Positions 1-9,559 of a DNA stretch of 34,612 nt are shown one piece after another. Below the pieces are notes generated by a model. It was not told the DNA's origin. It did not search any database and saw only the letters and a program-made list of their open reading frames with translations. The translations under genes were made by a program, and so were the position numbers. The stretch's first letter is position 1. Each line of letters opens with the position of its first letter. Origin of the DNA: CAYNJW01 sp964397665. Lineage in GTDB: Archaea > Nanobdellota > Nanobdellia > Pacearchaeales > GW2011-AR1. The DNA is taken from positions 1-34,612 of the forward strand of contig CAYNJW010000007.1 of assembly GCA_964397665.1 (NCBI GenBank), written 5' to 3'.

Positions 1-1031
1 GCAGTATTCTGTAAAAGTGCTTCTTCAACTATCACTTGTGCAGAAATTGATTTTCCACCGCCTGTAGCACCTGCAACAATCGTGTGAGTTTTCAATCTTT
101 CAGGTTCCAAATAAGCTTTAATTCTAGTTTCTGCGACTTTTCCAAGAAATAAAAACTCTTTATTTTGTTTTGGCAACTTATTTGTTTCTAATTCCATACT
201 ATATTTTTTTCCAGATTTAATTTTCCTTTTGATTAGAAAAAAGATTAACCAAATTACAAAACAAAAAATCAATAAACTAAAAATAACCCATAGAGGTAAA
301 ATTCCAAAAAGTTTGATAAAAAGAAAATATTCAGTTAGTTCAAAAAAAGAATTTGAAACAACTTTTTCATTTCCAGAAGTAGCAGTTGTAACAAGTTTAT
401 AATCTCCAAATAACATTTCTTTGGGAAATTTAAAAGTCTTAATCTCCTTGAATGATGAAGAAATATTTTTTAATTCACTCCCTAAATAAATTGAATTATT
501 TTCAGAATCAAAAAGATAAAAAGTAAAATTAACCTCTTTCATAAACTTTTGATTTATTAAATTAAATAATAATGAAAACTGAAAATCTTCATGGTTATTA
601 AACTGTGTTTTTTCTAGATTTGTTTCAATAAAATAATATGGCTCTTCTACAATCTCACTTATTTTTAGTTTGACAGGAATTTTCTCAACAATATCTCCAG
701 AAATCTTTATCTGTCCTTCGACTTCACCTTTTTTCTCACCTTTTAAATTAAAATTGAAAGAAGTTTTTGCATTTGGTTTTAAAAATAAAGAGTTTTCCTT
801 AAAAATTAAATAATTGTTAAGATTTTCTGAAGAAAAAATCTTGATATTTAATGGGAAAGAATTCAAATTTTCAAAAACAATAACTTCATTAAGAAAAGCT
901 CCTTCGAAAAGATTCTGAGAGATATGGTCTTTTGAAATTTTATAACCTTCTTTGTTAATCTCCTCTGCCAAAACAAAAGAAATTAGAAAAATAAAAATAA
1001 TCAAATAAATTAACCTATTCCTTTTTAACAT
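1..1031 (-). CDS. Membrane-anchored HerA/DUF87-like ATPase (partial, C-terminus off the window)
   Basis: About 343 residues are visible. They comprise a signal peptide (residues 1-22, ending FVLAEE), a beta-rich and probably extracytoplasmic region of about 210 residues, one transmembrane helix (about 240-268), and the beginning of a cytosolic P-loop ATPase domain. The Walker A motif GATGGGKS lies at residues 321-328, preceded by a HerA/VirB4-like LKTHTIVA strand. The rest of the ATPase lies beyond base 1. I chose the ATG at 1031 because a GGGAG ribosome-binding site sits 9 bases upstream; another ATG at 1040 is possible. The gene overlaps the end of the upstream surface-protein gene, which suggests coupled translation. 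HerA/DUF87 ATPases work as DNA pumps or secretion motors. An extracellular domain joined to one is unusual, so a membrane-transport or surface-assembly role is inference. FtsK- or VirD4-type membership cannot be excluded from this fragment. Confidence 0.75.
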   Translation of the reverse strand, partial: MLKRNRLIYLIIFIFLISFVLAEEINKEGYKISKDHISQNLFEGAFLNEVIVFENLNSFPLNIKIFSSENLNNYLIFKENSLFLKPNAKTSFNFNLKGEKKGEVEGQIKISGDIVEKIPVKLKISEIVEEPYYFIETNLEKTQFNNHEDFQFSLLFNLINQKFMKEVNFTFYLFDSENNSIYLGSELKNISSSFKEIKTFKFPKEMLFGDYKLVTTATSGNEKVVSNSFFELTEYFLFIKLFGILPLWVIFSLLIFCFVIWLIFFLIKRKIKSGKKYSMELETNKLPKQNKEFLFLGKVAETRIKAYLEPERLKTHTIVAGATGGGKSISAQVIVEEALLQNT

Positions 1032-2916
1032 TTTTAACATCTCCCAATTCTTTAGATTTATCTATTTTTTTATCTGCTACTTTAACTATCTTTTTCTTAT
1101 TTGATTCATCAAGCTCTTTTACTTCTTTATCTTTTAATTCTTCTTCGGGAGGTAACTCCTTAACAGACTTTTGAACAATGCTACTCAACCTTACCAACTC
1201 TTTTTTTAAAAACTCTTTATCTTTAATCAGGTCAAGGGGAACTTTTTCACCATATTTCGTTTTGATTAAAATATATATCTCTGCAGCATTCGCTAAATCA
1301 TTTTCGCGTAAATAATTTTTTAATTTCAATAAAAGAATATAAAGCGTAATCAATTTATCTTTTCGTTTATTTCGCTCATATTTCATAAATAAAATCACAA
1401 AGATCAAGGAAAGAACCAATAAAAAGACAATATAAAAACTATATTTAAAAAAACTTGCGAAAAAACTTTTATAACCTACTTGGAAAGGTTCGACATCCAA
1501 TGCTATTTTTTTCCCAAATTCAATTCTAGAATAAATAAGGTAATCTCCTTCTTTTGTTTCTTTAGGAACAAACAAAGACCTATTTAGTTTTAAAAACTCT
1601 CTTAACTTTAATTTCTCTTCTGAAGAATCTATAACTATTCCTTTGAAAGATTTAATTGCGAAATACGCACTTACTTCTATTTCTTCTTTGAAATTTTCTT
1701 GCTGAAGATCAACAGAAAAATAAACTTCTTCTCCGGGTTTTACTAATTTATCATAAATATACAAATCTAAAATTAATAAGGGATTATTTGGCTTAACAAG
1801 AATACTTATTGGAATCTGCTTAGTTAAACCATTAGCTGAAATAATTAAATTATCAAAATATTGTCCCGGAGATATTTCTTTTGAAGCTAAATAATCTAAA
1901 AGAACGCCTTTCTTTTTTCCTGAAATTAAATTAAAATTGAAAATATCCAAAGAAAGAGAATCTTTAAAACTATCAAAACTTAGATTAAACTTTAATTCTT
2001 CGGTTCCAATATTTTTGATATTGAAAAAAACAGAAGTTTCACCACCTTGAAAAACTTCTAAAAGAAAAAAGTCAAGACTAACTTCAAAATCAAATTTCTT
2101 TGGCAAACTTAACCCAATTTCTTTTAGAACTTCTTTTAGCTTTTGAGAACTTCCAGTATTACTGCTTGAATCATTTGTTGAACTCGGTGGCGAAACCGGA
2201 GAATTATTAGTATTTACCTTGAAATTAAAATTGTCTGTGAAATTAAAATTATCTGAAGTATCCCTTGCATAAAATTTCCAATAAACTGTTGAACCTGGTG
2301 CAGCACTTATCTGAATTGTGCTTACTGAAAAATTTTCTAAACCGCTAAAACTTTTTTCTGAAGAATTTATCCATCCAGAACCTTGATTTATTGAAAAGAT
2401 ATAACTTTTTAATTGTGTATTGTCAGTCCATTTTACTGAAAAGTCTATAAAATCATTCTGGCTAATAGAACTTGAAGAAGTTAAATTGTCAAACCATTTT
2501 GGAGCTTCATTATCTGTTCCAACATTAAGATAAACTAAATTACTTGGTGTAACTCCTTCAGAATCTGAAGCATAAAAAGTAACATTTCTGGTACCTACAA
2601 AATTCTGTTGTGGATAAAATGAAACTAAAGAACTCGTACTATTAATTAAGATTTCTATATCTGAGAGATTACTATAATTAAAACTCAAATTATCACCATT
2701 ATCGTCTTTAAAAAAATCAGTTAAAAAAAATGAATCTGTAAGATTAGTATTCATTGCCCAAGTCTGATTGGGAATATCTTTTTCTAAAAATGGAAGAGTA
2801 TTCAAAACTGTAACATTTGTGTTTATATCTTCTGAAAGAACAAAAGAAAAGTTGTAAAAAACCGTAAAAAGCAAGAGCAAAGAGAACAATATTTCTTTTC
2901 TTAAAAAAACCACCAT
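1015..2916 (-). CDS. Single-pass surface protein with Ig/cadherin-like domains and cytosolic helical tail
   Basis: 633 aa. There is a signal peptide (about 1-28), a cadherin-like beta domain (about 45-125, with DDNGD and FYASDSEG patterns), further beta-rich repeats with many N-x-S/T sequons, a Ser/Asn-rich linker (about 240-260), more beta domains, one transmembrane helix (about 491-512), and a cytosolic tail of about 120 residues. The tail contains a helical hairpin (LRENDLANAAEIYILIKTKY) followed by a Lys/Glu-rich, probably disordered end. The hairpin resembles the tail of the giant surface protein encoded at 3210-6595. The gene is followed directly by the ATPase gene, which it overlaps. 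A TTAAATAA box about 25 bases before the ATG supports this start with a leaderless mRNA. The function is unknown; S-layer-associated, adhesion or contact roles are guesses. Confidence 0.8.
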   Translation of the reverse strand: MVVFLRKEILFSLLLLFTVFYNFSFVLSEDINTNVTVLNTLPFLEKDIPNQTWAMNTNLTDSFFLTDFFKDDNGDNLSFNYSNLSDIEILINSTSSLVSFYPQQNFVGTRNVTFYASDSEGVTPSNLVYLNVGTDNEAPKWFDNLTSSSSISQNDFIDFSVKWTDNTQLKSYIFSINQGSGWINSSEKSFSGLENFSVSTIQISAAPGSTVYWKFYARDTSDNFNFTDNFNFKVNTNNSPVSPPSSTNDSSSNTGSSQKLKEVLKEIGLSLPKKFDFEVSLDFFLLEVFQGGETSVFFNIKNIGTEELKFNLSFDSFKDSLSLDIFNFNLISGKKKGVLLDYLASKEISPGQYFDNLIISANGLTKQIPISILVKPNNPLLILDLYIYDKLVKPGEEVYFSVDLQQENFKEEIEVSAYFAIKSFKGIVIDSSEEKLKLREFLKLNRSLFVPKETKEGDYLIYSRIEFGKKIALDVEPFQVGYKSFFASFFKYSFYIVFLLVLSLIFVILFMKYERNKRKDKLITLYILLLKLKNYLRENDLANAAEIYILIKTKYGEKVPLDLIKDKEFLKKELVRLSSIVQKSVKELPPEEELKDKEVKELDESNKKKIVKVADKKIDKSKELGDVKNVKKE

Positions 2917-3019
2917 CTAACTAAGTAGTTATTTAGTTATTTAAGTTTTCCCAATTCAAAAACCACATGGAAAAAGATTTAACAAAAGACTTAAAAAGAA
3001 CTTCTTCAATACTTATTTA

Positions 3020-3223
3020 ATGACTAAAAAAGACCTAAATAAGTCTAAAACTAAATCAGTAGTTTTGAAGTGCACCATAGCTGAAAGTCAAGAAAAGATA
3101 ATTGAAAATCTTGTTGGGTTAATAGGAAACAATAAACAAGATGTTGCAGGAAAAATAATAACTCTTTGGCTATATAATGAAGGGTACTTAAAAACTGGAG
3201 AAAATAAGAATGAAAAAGATTAA
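3020..3223 (+). CDS. Small ribbon-helix-helix-like protein
   Basis: 67 aa. The predicted pattern is a short beta strand (VVLKCTI), a helix (AESQEKIIENLVGLI), a turn at NNK and a second helix (DVAGKIITLWLYNEGYL). That is the layout of ribbon-helix-helix DNA-binding proteins, but I cannot name a family. The start is supported by an ACTTAAAAAG box centred 26 bases upstream. It is divergent from the 633-aa surface-protein gene and overlaps the next gene by 14 bases, so it is probably the first gene of that operon and may regulate the surface cluster (inference). An alternative is a small protein-binding adaptor. Confidence 0.6.
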   Translation: MTKKDLNKSKTKSVVLKCTIAESQEKIIENLVGLIGNNKQDVAGKIITLWLYNEGYLKTGENKNEKD

Positions 3224-6200
3224 TTTTATTTTTATTTTTGTCCTCTTAATCTTGCTTTTTTCTTCTCCAAATTTAAACGCAGATAACTCTTCAAAAATTG
3301 AAAATCATTTACAAGAAAAAACAGAGCAAACAACAATTTCAGAAGATTATGAATATATCCCTATTGAAAAAGTCTTATCTGAAAAAATAAATAATTCAAC
3401 AATAAAAAAAGAAGCTAAAAACGAGTCTAAAACAATAAAAGAANNNNNNNNNNNNNNNNNNNNNNNNNNNNNNNNNNNNNNNNNNNNNNNNNNNNNNNNN
3501 NNNNNNNNNNNNNNNNNNNNNNNNNNNNNNNNNNNNNNNNNNNAAAAGAAGCTAAAAACGAGTCTAAAACAATAAAAGAAAATGAAACAGCCTATATCTC
3601 TTTAGAAGACTTAAACATAACAAAAAATATTGAATTAAATATGTCTTCTGAGGAAAAAGAAGCTAAAAATGAAACTGTAAAAAATGAAACAACAAATATT
3701 TCCAAAAAGATTAATAAAAAAATCAAAACACATACTACTATTAAAAAAGAAAAGCATTATAAAAAAGAAAATCTAAGTGAACTGAAAACACTTCAAAAAT
3801 TTAAATTAAAAAATGAAGGAAAAACAACTATTGAATTATTTGTGAATACTACTGATGAAAAAGCAAAAAACATAAAAATAAAACTTAAACAAAAAAATCT
3901 TGATGAAGAAGAAATCACAGTATCTAGTGAAAAACATGTCGAAGATGAATTGCTCATTTTTAGAAAATTGAAAAATCCTGTAGAGGAAAAAAATATTAAA
4001 ATATTCTGGAAAAATGAAAATAAATTTGTAAAAAAAATAAATTACTTTGATGACGATAATGACGGATTAATTGAAAAAATCTCTTGGGTAATTCCACATC
4101 TAAGTGAACAAATCTTTAAAATTCTTCTTGAAAGAAAAAATTCAACAACTTCAACAGAAATTGAGATAACTAATTTAAAAGACATGCAGGAAATTCAAAC
4201 AAACCCTATTAACTTTTCATTTAATGTAAGTTATAATAAAAACCTAACTTGTAAACTAAAAATAAATAACTCTGAAAAAGAAACAAATGAAAATATCACC
4301 TTGCCTAATGGGAACTACACTTGGAAATATTATTGTGAATCTGTAGAAGATTCTAACATAAACAAAACAATAAAAGGTAATTTTATAATTAATGAAACTT
4401 TTGAGATAACTGGTTTGAAAAAAATTTATTTTTTAGATTGGAATGGGAACCTCATTAATTCCTCTGAAAAAATAAAAATAATTAATAAAAACTATGAGAA
4501 GGTTAACATCAACATCTCTGTAGAAGGAAAACAAGATAAAAGTTTACCTAAATCAAAAGAATTCCTGATAGGAGATATCCTTTACCAAAATACTCTAAAA
4601 ACTTACTCAATGAAAACCTCTTTTAAAGGATTAGAAAAAGAGATTAAAAAAGAAAACTCTTTCGAAGTTGTAAAAATTAAAGTAGAAATGCCTCCAGAAG
4701 TTAAAGAAGAAGAAAATACCAATTTTAAGATTCATTTAAATTCCTCAAGCAAAATTAATAAGATAATTCTTTTTTTTGGTGATGGAAAAAACAAAACAGA
4801 AAATATCGGTCTTAAAACAAAAGAGCTAACTTTTGTTCACAAATACTCTACTGAAGAAACTTATACTCCGAAAATTAGAATTTATCTAAATAATTCTTAT
4901 GAAGAGCTTGAACAAGACAGAATAAAAGTAGTAAGCTCAGAAAAAAAAGATACTACTGATCCAATTGTAACAATTACTTCACCAACCTGGAAACTGTATA
5001 AAAACTTTAATTTAACAAAAACAATCGACTTAACGTTTAAAGTTAATGAAAATGTAAAATTAAAGAAATGCTCAATAAAAATTTCTAATGGAACCTTATT
5101 AACAAAGACAAGTTTAAAAAATAAAGTCTTGGAGAATGAAACAACATTGAATAATTCACAACTTATAAAATTAGAAAAAGGAGAAATAATTACAATACCT
5201 TATGAAGGCTTTGAGGAAAAAGCATATTTATTTGAATTAGACTGTGAAGATAATTCCTCAAACAACGGATGGGATTCTGTAATTTTCGAAGTTTCGTATT
5301 CTGACAAATCTAATTATCTCAATAACAAAAACACTGGTCTTCTTTCGTATGAAAGAGAAGAAGAAGTTGAAGAACTTATTACAAAAGCAAATGAATTTAT
5401 TGACAAAGAAGAGTCTTGGAAAGCAGATGAAAAAAAAGCCTTGGAAGACTTAGGATTTATTGAAAAAGTAAAAACTTACAAACGCCAATTGATAGATATA
5501 GATAAATTTTTCAAAGCAAATATTAAATATGTTGCATCTGAAACCTTAAAAGAAGCAAGAATAAAAGAAAATAATGATCTTCTTGATAAAATAAAAGAAA
5601 ACTTGCCAACAGATATTAAAATAATCTCTAAATATGATTACATAAAGAATAGAAACAGCTTTGATTGGAAAGAATTAATAAAGGATTATTACACAGGAAC
5701 AAATCAAAAACTTACAAAATCTATAAAGAAATTAAAAACCTTAAATGAAGAACTTCAAAATAGCTTCTCAGTTTCAAATACAATTACCAATTTAGAAATT
5801 AATTATTTAGACAGAACTGAAAACTTAATTCTTGTAAATAAAAAAATAAAATCAAAACTAAAAGAAGGAAATAAAATTTTAGAAATACTTCCAAATAAAC
5901 TTTCATCTAAATATGAAGAAATAAATTTTTTAACTGATTCAAAAGAAATTCAAAAAAAGAATATTTATGAACTAAATTTAAACAAAATGGAATCAAATGA
6001 AATTAAATATACTTTAAAAAATAAAAATCTAGTTGTTAAAGATTTAGAAAATACAGACACAATTATTTTTAATGATAAAATTAAATCTTCTTCATTTAGT
6101 TCTTTTATTTCTGGTCTATCACTTACTGGTCTTCTTGGTGCTAATGAAAATTCAGAAGTTGTTTTTGTAGGGATAGTCCCATTAATTATCACGATCTTTT

Positions 6201-6595
6201 TCTTTGTATTATTTTTAATTTATAGATTCATAAAAAAATTAAAGATTAAAAAAGATCCAAATGTTTACAAAATTTTTGAATTAATTAAAGAAATAAGAAT
6301 GCATCTTAGAACTGAAGAGATTTTAGATGCAAGAAAAAAATATTATCAAATAAAAGAATTATATCTTATCCTAAATGAAAACTCAAAAAAAGAAGTTCTT
6401 CCACTTTCAAAAAGGGCCTTAAAGGCTATTGATAAAAAAGATATTTTTAATCTTACTAAAGAATATAAAAAAGCAAAAAATAACTTCCAAAAAGAAGAGG
6501 CCTTAGAATTACAAACACAAATATCTAAAATCTACCTAAGATTACATAAAAAGAAAGACAAAATAAAAGTTAAAAAAGCAATTACAGACTTTTAA
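3210..6595 (+). CDS. Giant single-pass surface protein, interrupted by assembly gap
   Basis: I read the reading frame from ATG 3210 to the gap and the frame running from 3545 to the stop at 6595 as one gene. The first part supplies a signal peptide (about 1-24) and a Lys/Glu/Asn-rich stretch; the second continues the same repeat and has no stop before 6593. Joined at the shared 37-base end sequence the protein would be about 1,082 aa. Visible elements are an acidic DxDxDG-like loop followed by ISWVIPHLSEQIF (bases about 4045-4120), a PKD-like domain (FGDG, then HKYSTEETYTP; about 4740-4940), a helical region, one transmembrane helix (about 6163-6231) and a cytosolic helical domain of about 120 residues containing LR, A, YxxIKxxY. 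A GGAG site lies 8 bases before ATG 3210. N-x-S/T sequons are abundant. The function is unknown; it is probably a surface or cell-contact protein. Confidence 0.75.
3407..3580 (+). repeat. Identical 37-base sequence on both sides of the gap
   Basis: Bases 3407-3443 and 3544-3580 are identical and encode KEAKNESKTIKE in the same frame of the gene. Either two contigs overlap here and the gap is artificial, or a 36-base (12-residue) tandem repeat was collapsed by the assembler. Confidence 0.9.
3444..3543. other. Assembly gap (100 N)
   Basis: Exactly 100 unknown bases inside the giant surface-protein gene. The round number suggests a placeholder rather than a measured distance. The two frames agree only if the true distance differs from 100 bases, so the apparent frame break is not evidence of a pseudogene. 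Confidence 0.98.
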
Positions 6596-6598
6596 TAA

Positions 6599-7348
6599 TT
6601 AGTTTTTTAAAAACTCTTCAACCGTACTAAATTTCCCTTTAAAGCGTTCAGAATAATCTTTTCTTTCTTTTTCATTTTTATGAAAAGAATACAAAAATTC
6701 AGGACTCTCTGGGGAATAATTTTCCAGAACTTCATCATGACTTTCAAATACAAGAACTGCCTTTGTCAAATCTTCAAGAGATTTTAAAGGAATAATTGCA
6801 ACCTCTTCTTTAAATTTTTGATGTGGTACAATTGCATACTTATAAGGTCTTAATACACTTTTTTCAATTTTAGCAAGTGTCCCCTCTATAGCTAACTCAG
6901 TCCAATTTACTAATCTAACAAAATCATCAAATTTTTTAAAACTAGTATCTGAAGCATAAAAACCAAATAAAGGACCTCCAAAACCAATTAAACTTAAATC
7001 ATCTCCAAAATAAGGAATAAAATCAAAACCTTCAAAAACAGTTTTTAAATTTCCAAACAATTCAAAACCTTCTGAATTATTTTTAATGCTATTTTTTACA
7101 GATTTTCCAAAAGGTTCAAACTTACGACCATAACAAAACTTTGAAAAATTATCACCACCATGGTGAGCATATATCTGAAAATTATTTTTTTTATTTACTA
7201 AATGAACATCCATGCTTGAATAACTTGGACATACTAAACTAAAATCGCTATTTGAAGAAGCTGATTTATTTTCTATAATAGATTTAAAAACTCCTGCCCA
7301 CCTCTTTAGTTCTTTTCTTGTATTCTCAAATTCTTCGTTAGTGCCCAT
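6599..7348 (-). CDS. Conserved-looking protein of unknown function downstream of radA
   Basis: 249 aa, predicted soluble, with no signal peptide or membrane segment. I do not recognise a family. It has an N-terminal charged helix (about 1-28), a mixed alpha/beta body with a Gly/Phe-rich patch (GFGGPLFGFYA, about 125-135), and a charged C-terminal tail. The ATG abuts the radA stop codon directly, so it is almost certainly co-transcribed with radA. Its 3' end is convergent with the giant surface-protein gene, only 3 bases away. Operon context hints at DNA repair, but nothing in the sequence shows this. Confidence 0.65.
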   Translation of the reverse strand: MGTNEEFENTRKELKRWAGVFKSIIENKSASSNSDFSLVCPSYSSMDVHLVNKKNNFQIYAHHGGDNFSKFCYGRKFEPFGKSVKNSIKNNSEGFELFGNLKTVFEGFDFIPYFGDDLSLIGFGGPLFGFYASDTSFKKFDDFVRLVNWTELAIEGTLAKIEKSVLRPYKYAIVPHQKFKEEVAIIPLKSLEDLTKAVLVFESHDEVLENYSPESPEFLYSFHKNEKERKDYSERFKGKFSTVEEFLKN

Positions 7349-8422
7349 CTAAACAGCCACATCCCTTAACCCTTCTGTTTCAATCATTACAACTGTTTCA
7401 CCATCTGGAAGATTTGGTGAATCTATCAGTTTAACAACCCTGGAATCTTTTTTACCTCTTCTAATATACATTCTAAAAGTACAAGCATGACCCACAATAT
7501 TTCCCCCAATAGCTTGTGTGGGATCTCCAAACATCTGTGCAGGATTAGACATTACTTGATTAGTAACATAAACTGCTAAATTAAATTGTTCAGCTAATTT
7601 TGATAATTGATGTAGATATCTATTTAATCTTTGTTGTCTATCTGCTAACATCCCTCTTCCTGAAAACTCTGCCCTAAAATGTGCGGTAAGAGAATCTACA
7701 ATAATTAACTTAATAGGTTCGCCATCTTTAATCAATTCTGAAACTTTATCTAGTAAAAGCATTTGATGGTCTGAATTAAATGCTCTTGCAACAAGAATAT
7801 TTTTTAAAACTTTATCTGGATTTGCATCATACTTTTCTGCAAACTGTCTAATTCTTTCTGGCCTGAAGGTTCCTTCAGTATCTATATATACTGCTTTTCC
7901 ATTTGCTCCACCTTGTTCTTTTGGAAGTTGAACATTTACTGCTAACGACAAAGCCAATTGAGTCTTTCCAGAACCATAAGCTCCAAAAGCCTCAGTAATT
8001 GACTTTGTTTCAATCCCTTTTCCACCCAAGAGGTCATCTATATTTTTTGAACCAGTAGTTATATAATCTATCTCCTTCCTCTTTTCTGCAAAACTAAATC
8101 CGTCTGTAAAACCTAAATTCATCATTTGTCTAGCTGCTTGAATTGCTTTTCTTGCTACAGCTTCGCCCATTCCCGCTAATTCAGATAACTCGCTAGGACC
8201 AAGAACTGCAAGACCCATTAACTCAAAAATTCCTGCTGCTTCTAATTTTGCAACAGCCCCAGGACCAACACCTGGTAAATCAATTAATTTTGGTGCTTTT
8301 TCTTCTTTTTTCTTTACAACTTTTTTAGTTTTTTTCTTTACAACTTTTTTAATAACTTTTTCTTCTTTTTCAGTTTCCACTTTGACAACTTCAGCATTCT
8401 TTTCTTGAATATCTTCAACCAT
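7349..8422 (-). CDS. radA: DNA repair and recombination protein RadA
   Basis: 357 aa, the archaeal RecA/Rad51 recombinase that forms filaments on single-stranded DNA and performs strand exchange in homologous recombination. Seen in order: a Lys/Glu-rich N-terminal extension (about residues 10-45), a helix-hairpin-helix domain (LPGVGPGAVAKLEAAG, about 50-110), Walker A GAYGSGKTQ, Walker B LIIVDSLTAHFRAE, and the L1/L2 and Q/N-rich region (VTNQVMSNP). Walker A has A-Y where I expect E-F (GEFGSGKTQ). A TTG start at 8431 is possible, but I chose ATG 8422 because a TTTATAAA box lies 25 bases upstream, implying a leaderless mRNA. It is divergent from the CysD-like operon and followed immediately by an unknown gene. 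The body is intein-free and full length. Confidence 0.96.
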   Translation of the reverse strand: MVEDIQEKNAEVVKVETEKEEKVIKKVVKKKTKKVVKKKEEKAPKLIDLPGVGPGAVAKLEAAGIFELMGLAVLGPSELSELAGMGEAVARKAIQAARQMMNLGFTDGFSFAEKRKEIDYITTGSKNIDDLLGGKGIETKSITEAFGAYGSGKTQLALSLAVNVQLPKEQGGANGKAVYIDTEGTFRPERIRQFAEKYDANPDKVLKNILVARAFNSDHQMLLLDKVSELIKDGEPIKLIIVDSLTAHFRAEFSGRGMLADRQQRLNRYLHQLSKLAEQFNLAVYVTNQVMSNPAQMFGDPTQAIGGNIVGHACTFRMYIRRGKKDSRVVKLIDSPNLPDGETVVMIETEGLRDVAV

Positions 8423-8443
8423 ATTCTTCAAAATTCTTTTTTC

Positions 8444-8451
8444 TTTATAAA
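8444..8451 (-). promoter_or_regulatory. TATA box of radA
   Basis: TTTATAAA (read on either strand) is centred about 25 bases before the radA ATG at 8422. This decides that start over the upstream TTG. Confidence 0.65.
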
Positions 8452-8484
8452 GATATATGTGATTTAAAATGAGGTTTCAAAAAG

Positions 8485-8493
8485 TATAAAAAA
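8485..8493 (+). promoter_or_regulatory. TATA box of the CysD-like operon
   Basis: TATAAAAAA is centred about 26 bases before ATG 8514, back to back with the radA promoter. It favours ATG 8514 over the upstream GTG at 8505. Confidence 0.6.
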
Positions 8494-8513
8494 GAATAGA
8501 AATTGTGTGTGAT

Positions 8514-9359
8514 ATGAGTATAAAAGACAATATTGAAAAATCAGTATACATTTTAAGAGAAGTAAAGGCAAGATATAAAAATCCTGCAATTTTATCCTCT
8601 TTTGGGAAGGACTCTACGGCAATTCTTAATCTTGTCCAAGACGCTTTCGGGAACCAACCATTTCCAGTTGTCCATTTAGATACTTCTTATAAATTTCCAG
8701 AAATGTATGAAACAAGAGATAAACTTCAAAAAGAATTTAAATTTAAATTAATAATTCATCGAAACGAAGAAGCGTTAAAAAATGGATGTTCTAAAGACTC
8801 TTGTGGGGGTTTTGAATGTTGTAATCAATTGAAAACATTAAATCTAAAAAAACTTCTTGCGAAATATAACTTTGATGCACTAATTGTTGGAATAAGGCGA
8901 GATGAATGTGGTGTAAGAAATGAAGAAAATTATTTCTCTCCAAGAGATAATGAATGCAACTTTAAACAATTAGAAATTACTGGAAAAGGAAGAGATAATG
9001 AAGACATCGGAATCATAAGCTTAACAGATACTGAATTTTCTGGATGGGATATTTATGCAACAGAATACAAAGAATCAAATCATACAAGAATCCACCCATT
9101 ATTACATTGGTCTGAAAAAGATATCTGGGAATATTTGAAACAAAAAAAAGCAACAATTTGTCCATTATATTTTTCAAAAAACAATAAGCGATTTAGAAGT
9201 TTAGGGTGTTTACCTTGTACTGAACCTATTGAATCTTCAGCAGCTAATTATGAAGAAATTATAAAGGAATTAGAAACAACAAAAATAAAAGAAAGAAGTG
9301 GAAGAGACCTAGATAAAGAAAATCGAATGGAAAGTCTAAGGGCACTTGGATATATGTAA
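8514..9359 (+). CDS. CysD/PAPS-reductase-family enzyme with APS-reductase-type cysteines
   Basis: 281 aa of the adenylyl-sulfate/PAPS-reductase (N-type ATP pyrophosphatase) family. The nucleotide loop SFGKDST is at residues 29-35, the LDTSYKFPEMYE segment at 55-66 matches the CysD/PAPS-reductase pattern, and IRRDE at 127-131 matches the family's arginine motif. The C-terminus (ERSGRDLDKEN...GYM) matches sulfate adenylyltransferase subunit CysD. It also carries Cys102-Cys103 and Cys232-x-x-Cys235, the arrangement that binds a [4Fe-4S] cluster in APS reductases; in ordinary CysD the last motif is C-W-P-L. No CysN, CysC or CysH partner is visible nearby. The stop codon overlaps the DUF2061 start (TAATG). 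Sulfate activation, sulfonucleotide reduction or thiol transfer are all possible; the family is sure, the reaction is not. Confidence 0.8.
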   Translation: MSIKDNIEKSVYILREVKARYKNPAILSSFGKDSTAILNLVQDAFGNQPFPVVHLDTSYKFPEMYETRDKLQKEFKFKLIIHRNEEALKNGCSKDSCGGFECCNQLKTLNLKKLLAKYNFDALIVGIRRDECGVRNEENYFSPRDNECNFKQLEITGKGRDNEDIGIISLTDTEFSGWDIYATEYKESNHTRIHPLLHWSEKDIWEYLKQKKATICPLYFSKNNKRFRSLGCLPCTEPIESSAANYEEIIKELETTKIKERSGRDLDKENRMESLRALGYM

Positions 9360-9559
9360 TGGAAAACGTGAAAAGAAGCATTATTAAAAGTTTATCTTGG
9401 AGATTTACAGCAACAATTACTTCGATAATTTTAATTTTAATTTTTACAAAAGATCTATTGCTTGCACTTAGTTTTGGAATTGCTGAGACAATTTTCAAAT
9501 TAATAATTTACTACTATCATGAAAGAATCTGGAACAAAATAAAATGGGGACAAAAATGA
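9359..9559 (+). CDS. DUF2061 small membrane protein
   Basis: 66 aa. It matches DUF2061 by KSLSWRFTATITS at the start, two hydrophobic helices (about 13-30 and 33-52), and the closing YYYHERIWNKIKWG motif. The family is of unknown function and is often found next to or fused with sulfate-assimilation genes, which fits its position right after the CysD-like gene. Its start overlaps the upstream stop (TAATG) and its stop overlaps the next start (ATGA), so the three genes are translationally coupled. Confidence 0.85.
   Translation: MENVKRSIIKSLSWRFTATITSIILILIFTKDLLLALSFGIAETIFKLIIYYYHERIWNKIKWGQK

Noticed and set aside
3210..3575. Short separate gene ending just after the gap
   Set aside because: That frame depends on treating 100 N as the real length. 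The other frame continues the same repeat without a stop.
5965..6192. Minus-strand frame within the giant surface-protein gene
   Set aside because: It is antisense to a clear coding region, has no promoter and shows no recognisable protein features.
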